Shown here one piece after another: positions 59,829 to 64,000 of a stretch of DNA of 64,000 nucleotides (positions are counted from its first letter, which is position 1; the number at the start of each line of letters is the position of its first letter). Below the pieces are notes generated by a model. The model did no database searches, was not told the DNA's origin, and was given only the letters and a program-made list of their open reading frames with translations. The translations under genes were made by a program, and so were the position numbers. Origin of the DNA: Lamellibrachia columna (lineage: Eukaryota; Annelida; Polychaeta; Sabellida; Siboglinidae); assembly GCA_963662155.1 (NCBI GenBank), contig OY759261.1:3536227-3600226 (forward strand), given 5' to 3'.

Positions 59829-61031
59829 ATGATGGCGCCGTGCAAACGGCAGTTAAAGGCCACAAGGCACTTAATTTGTGGCAGTTGCAGTAACTGGGTG
59901 GACTTCGTCAAGTCTGGGTGCGAGAAGTCCTGGGCTGAGGTCCAGGCAGATAGTTTTAGTTTTGAGTGTAGGGGATGTACGAAGATGAAGGAACTAGAGG
60001 TGGAGTTGGAAGAGCTGAGGCTGCTCGTTGTGACAATGGTGGGAAGGGAACAGGGGGGTTGTGCCAGTAGTTCCGGTGGGGGAACAGTAGATGATAAAGT
60101 GGGGAAAGACACAAGAGATGCTAGGGAGAGCTCACCGCAGCCTGGGAGGAAGCTGAGAGGAGGGAAGGTGACAGGTCGTAGGGAGACAGGACGTAAGGAG
60201 ACGGGAAGGAAAGGAACGGGAGGGAAGACAACCGGAGCGAAGGAGAGGGGAGTAGGGGAGACAGGAGGGAAGGAGAAGGGAGTGGGGGAGACAGGAGGGA
60301 AGGAGAAGGGAGTGGGGGAGACGGGAGGGAAAACAACCGGAGTGAAGGAGAGGGAAGTGGGAGAGACAAGAGCAAAGGAGTGGGAAGTGGGGGAGACAGG
60401 AGGGAAGGGGTCAGGACATAATGTGATGGAGGGGATCGAACGGAAGAGTTATTCTGCAGCAGTGATAGAGGGGGTGAGGAAGAGAGCGAGGGTGTTTGTG
60501 GGGGATTCGATAGTTAGGAAGACCGACAGAGTCTTAAACAAGGGAGATGATGTGGTGGTCTGCTTGCCTGGAGCCAAAATAGAGGCGATAACTGAGAGGG
60601 TAAAAAACATCGTAGGCTTGGGTAAGGGTGGATCTGTTTTAGTACACATAGGGACAAATAACGTAGAGAGGGAGGGTACAACTACCATAGTTAGGAAATA
60701 TAGGCAGTTGGTCAGAACACTAAAACAGATGCGGGTTGAGCAGGTAATACTGTCAGGGATTTTACCTGTAATGGGCAGGAGGGGTCACAAATATCGAAAT
60801 TGTCGGGGGATGGCAATTAACATGTTAGTCCAGAAGTTATGTAGGGAAGAGGAAGTTGGATTTGTGGATTTATGGGGAAGTTTTGTTGGGAGGGCTGATA
60901 TGTACATGAAGGATGGGCTTCATTTAAGTGGAAAGGGGGCGGCAGTATTCGCGGACAAACTTTCAGCAGCAGTAGATAGTGACTTGGGTACAATGACAAA
61001 TATTTTTGGAAGTAAACATTCTTTAAACTAG
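59829..61031 (+). CDS. CR1 ORF1 of copy D: PHD-like finger and SGNH esterase
   Basis: Intact, 400 residues. It has the same layout as the copy A protein: Cys-rich finger (CGSC...WVDF...FECRGC), Glu/Leu helical region, Gly/Lys/Glu/Thr linker, then SGNH hydrolase with VFVGDS, VLVHIGTNN and KDGLHLSGKG. The linker has three GGKEKGVGET-type repeats against fewer in copy A, so this region changes by repeat gain and loss. The first in-frame ATG pair (MMAPCKRQ) is used as the start. It ends TTA AAC TAG. Confidence 0.9.
   Translation: MMAPCKRQLKATRHLICGSCSNWVDFVKSGCEKSWAEVQADSFSFECRGCTKMKELEVELEELRLLVVTMVGREQGGCASSSGGGTVDDKVGKDTRDARESSPQPGRKLRGGKVTGRRETGRKETGRKGTGGKTTGAKERGVGETGGKEKGVGETGGKEKGVGETGGKTTGVKEREVGETRAKEWEVGETGGKGSGHNVMEGIERKSYSAAVIEGVRKRARVFVGDSIVRKTDRVLNKGDDVVVCLPGAKIEAITERVKNIVGLGKGGSVLVHIGTNNVEREGTTTIVRKYRQLVRTLKQMRVEQVILSGILPVMGRRGHKYRNCRGMAINMLVQKLCREEEVGFVDLWGSFVGRADMYMKDGLHLSGKGAAVFADKLSAAVDSDLGTMTNIFGSKHSLN
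61022..61028 (+). promoter_or_regulatory. Candidate -1 frameshift site TTTAAAC (copy D)
   Basis: T TTA AAC in the ORF1 frame, directly before TAG at 61029-61031. A -1 slip leads to CTA GAA GTG CAG GGG GGT, the ORF2 frame. CTAGAGGT at 61051 and GCCACTAG at about 61076 could pair as a weak downstream stem. Confidence 0.6.
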
Positions 61032-62923
61032 AAGTGCAGGGGGGTTACCTAGAGGTGTCTCAAGCAGAACAAGAGGCCACTAGCACAGATAAACCAAAAT
61101 TGGTATAACTGAATCATGGGCCAACATAGATATAACAGATGCTGAATTAGGACTGACAGGATATGTAATGTTTAGGAAAGATCGAATAGGAAGAAGGGGC
61201 GGGGGAGTTATTCTATATGTTAAAGAATCTATTCAGGCTTATGAAATAAAACTAGAAAGGGAAGCAGATTGCGATGAAGCTGTTTGGTGCAAAATAGTTT
61301 CAGGCAATTCAAAATTAACTATTGGATTAGTTTACCAAAGTCCAAACATAAACGAAGAGGATAACACAAAAATACAAAATGCTATAAAGGAAGTTAGTAA
61401 AGGGGAATGTATCATAATGGGAGATTTTAACTACGGACACATACAATGGAAATCTCTAGAGAGTACAGGGGGTGAGGACCAACAATTTCTATTTTTAATT
61501 TAGGATAACTTCCTTACTCAGCACGTGCTAGAACCAACCAGGGGAGATAATGTATTAGATATAGTTTTGTCATCACAAAAAGAATTAGTGGACAATGTAA
61601 AAATATTTGAACCATTGGGTAATAGTGACCATAATCAAATACATTTTGACATCAATGTAAAATCAGAAAGTAAAAATAAGAAAACGTACAAGAGAAACTT
61701 CCACAAAGGTAACTACAAAGATATGAGAAAATACTTAGCAAAGCTAGATTGGAATAACATGCTGATGAATAAGACCGCAATTGAATGTTGGAATATTCTA
61801 AAATATGAAATTGAGAGTATCATCAATAAATTTGTTCTCTTGAAAAAACAAGGAAAACGGTCTAGAAATAAACACTTGTCAAAAGAAGCTATTAGAAAAA
61901 TAGTGTTAAAACAAACTATGTGGAGGGTTTATAGGCGTACCAGAAAGGATGAAGACTATGAAAATTACAAAGAGGCACTTAATGCAGCTACAATTGAAAT
62001 TAGACAATCTAAAGGAAGCTATGAACAAAAACTAGCATGTAACATAAAAAATGACAACAAGAGTTTTTATGCATATGTCAGGAGTAAACAAAACGTACAA
62101 GACAAGGTTGGACCTCTAGAAGACAGTGCTGGTAATATAATACCACAGGGGTTTTTAATGGCGGAAGACCTAAATGATTATTTCAGTTCAGTGTTTACCA
62201 GAGAGAATATTAGTTCATTACCAGTTCCAGATGCTAAATTTCAGGAGGCAAAATCTGACTATTTAGGACGGTTAATTGTAACTCCAGAAATGGTAGCTAA
62301 AAAAATAAAGGCAATGAAGGATAACAAATCACCGGGAGTGGATGGGATTCCTCCAAAACTACTATTGGAAAAGTAGAACAAATCAGTATACCAATTGCAA
62401 GAGTGTTCAACTTGTCAATAAAAGAGGGAGTTGTTCCTTTTGAATGGAAAGAAGCAAACATCATACCATTATTTAAAAAGGGTTCGAGAAATAAGTCAGA
62501 GAATTACAGACCAGTGAGTTTAACGTCAGTGATTTGTAAATTATTAGAAAGGTTAATTAAAGACCATATGGTGGACTTCCTCGTTAAGCATAAATTATTA
62601 AATTCATCTCAACATGGATTCCTTAAAGCGAGGTCATGCTTAACAAATATGTTATATTTTTTGAAGAAATCACTAAGTGGATAGACATGGGATCGCCAGT
62701 AGATATTATCTACTTAGATTTTCAGAAAGCTTTTGACAAAATGCCACATCATAGATTACTACTTAAATTAAAAGCCCATGGTATCGGGGATAGCATAACT
62801 GTCTGGATAGAACAATGGCTGACTGACAGAAGACAACGAGTTGTAGTAGATGGAGAAGTTTCAAATTGGAAATCAGTTTTGAGTGGGGCACCTCAAGGAT
62901 CAGTATTAGGACCTTTAATATTC

Positions 62924-62984
<61 letters not shown>

Positions 62985-63834
62985 ATGACTTGGACGACAA
63001 TATAACAAGTAATGTACTCAAATTTGCAGATGACACAAAAGTGTTTAGAAAGGTTAACATTGATGGTGATAAACAACATTTACAAAACAATCTAGACAGA
63101 TTAGCTAAATGGTCTGAGAAATGGCAGAAGTTGTTCAATTTTGGGAAATGTAAATGCCTACATACAGGACATGGGAATCTGAATGTAAACTATAAAATGG
63201 GAGATACTGTTCTGGGTACTACTGTAAAAGAAAAGGACTTTGGAGTTACAGTAAGCGCTGATATGAAAGTTTCAGAGCAGTGTGGTATTGCAGCTTCAAA
63301 GGGTAATCAAATTCTTGGATTTATTAGAAGAAACATAACATACAAGGGAAAAAAGATAAATTATACCTCTTTATAAAGCAATAGTTAGACCTCATTTAGA
63401 ATACTGTATACAAGCATGGAGACCATATCATAAGAAGGATATAGATACGCTTGAACGCATACAGAGGAGAGCAGCTAAAATTATTCCAGAACTGAGAGAT
63501 CTTAGTTATGAAGAACGGCTGAAAGAATGTGGTTTAACAAATCTAGAGACAAGGAGGTTAAGAGGAGATCAGATTGAAGTTTTTAAAGATATTGAATGGG
63601 TATGAAAATATTGATAGACATATGTTTTTCTCACTCAAGAAGGATAGCAGAACTAGAGGACATGAGGTAAAATTAGTAAAGGATCAATGTAGATTGGACA
63701 TCAGGAAGCACTCGTTCTCACAGAGGACAATAAATGAATAGAACGAATTATCTACAGATTGTGTAACTGCTAGCAGCGTGAATATGTTTAAAAACAAGTT
63801 GGACACATACCTCAGGAAGGCGGGTTACACGTAG
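61022..63834 (+). pseudogene. CR1 ORF2 of copy D, deleted and frameshifted
   Basis: Endonuclease remainder from IGITESW on (GGGVILYVKES, GDFNYGHIQW, SDHNQIHF), then reverse transcriptase with NKSPGVDGIPP, NYRPVSLTSVICKLLER, YLDFQKAFDKMPH, SGAPQGSVLGP and KFADDTKVF. Breaks: a deletion at 61098, a stop at 61501-61503, a frameshift near 62370 and one near 62650, and another near 63355. A (TA)n run at 62927-62981 codes about ten extra Tyr-Ile pairs between LIFLI and NDLDD. Not functional. Confidence 0.85.
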
Positions 63835-63924
63835 ACGAACACTGATGGACTCTCGATAAGCCAATGGCTTCATTGTCCACTTGCCATCTGGGCCTTTGGC
63901 TTGGATGGCAAATCTTGTTAAATC

Positions 63925-64000
63925 TGATGTTTTGTCATGTGTGACATTTACAAATAACACAATCTATGTACCTTGTTTTCCTTCAACTGGACAAAGGCTT
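63925..64000. other. Block similar to 46797-46878
   Basis: TTTTGTCATGTGTGAC, ACAAATAACACAAT, GTACCTTGTTTTC and CTGGACAAAG occur in the same order and spacing as in the intron after the microexon. This may be a paralogous intron or an interspersed repeat. Confidence 0.6.

Larger units (their letters stand above)
59237..63924 (+). mobile_element. CR1-like LINE copy D, nearly full length
   Basis: 5' end CGACTTCCGGCTACTTGGAC at 59238, the same start as copy A; 3' end GATGGCAAATCTTGTTAAAT at 63924. It has a 5' UTR of about 590 bp, an intact ORF1 and a broken ORF2. Relative to copy A about 170 bp are missing from the start of the endonuclease at 61098. Confidence 0.9.

Overview
This is eukaryotic, animal-type DNA and not microbial. 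Coding sequence occurs as short exons with canonical AG/GT borders separated by kilobase introns. The rest is dominated by metazoan retrotransposons (CR1-like LINEs with an esterase ORF1, other LINE fragments, a DIRS-like tyrosine-recombinase element), small DNA transposons, a tRNA-type SINE and at least fifteen tandem-repeat arrays. The content would fit a marine invertebrate such as a mollusc or lancelet, but the taxon cannot be fixed from sequence alone.

Host genes. One plus-strand gene runs from at least 3816 to about 52300. Eight to ten exons can be chained by phase: the end of a protein-kinase C-lobe (3816-4015, 4284-4361), a KEN ribonuclease-type domain of the IRE1/RNase L family (20410-20494, 21149-21270, 29895-30087), a Ser/Thr-rich linker (37159-37291, plus a 36-nt microexon 46747-46782), a ZU5 domain (47884-48178, 50311-50641) and a last exon ending in a hydrophobic C-terminal segment (52063-52230) with AATAAA 44 nt after the stop. 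Kinase-KEN-linker-ZU5-tail is an architecture I do not know. A second kinase exon of the same general type (58656-58818, glycine-loop and VAVK region) lies downstream on the same strand and suggests a tandem paralogue.

Mobile DNA. One young CR1-like family is present as a full-length copy A (12266-17199, minus), 5'-truncated copies B (30212-33180) and C (55045-57920), a nearly full-length copy D (59237-63924), and older fragments at 17926-19278, 37279-37790 and 58930-59236. Every copy that retains the ORF1/ORF2 junction has TTTAAAC immediately before the ORF1 stop, with ORF2 open in the -1 frame and no nearby ATG: a candidate -1 ribosomal frameshift site. Nested insertions are common. A TA-flanked TIR element sits in an old CR1 copy, a hAT-type MITE with an 8-bp target duplication sits in a SINE, CR1 copy C splits another LINE, and CR1 copy D sits in an older CR1 fragment.

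Tandem repeats. The largest arrays are a 67-bp array (9.64-12.22 kb), a 60-bp array (23.43-28.17 and 28.97-29.70 kb, possibly born from a LINE segment), a CA-rich array (33.64-36.2 kb) and a 30-bp array (37.79-46.4 kb). The 30-bp array contains a nearly exact 3564-bp higher-order duplication and ends in a perfect 48-bp-arm inverted repeat. Most long open frames in the window are by-products of these arrays (periods divisible by three) and not genes. Most arrays lie in introns of the kinase-KEN-ZU5 gene.
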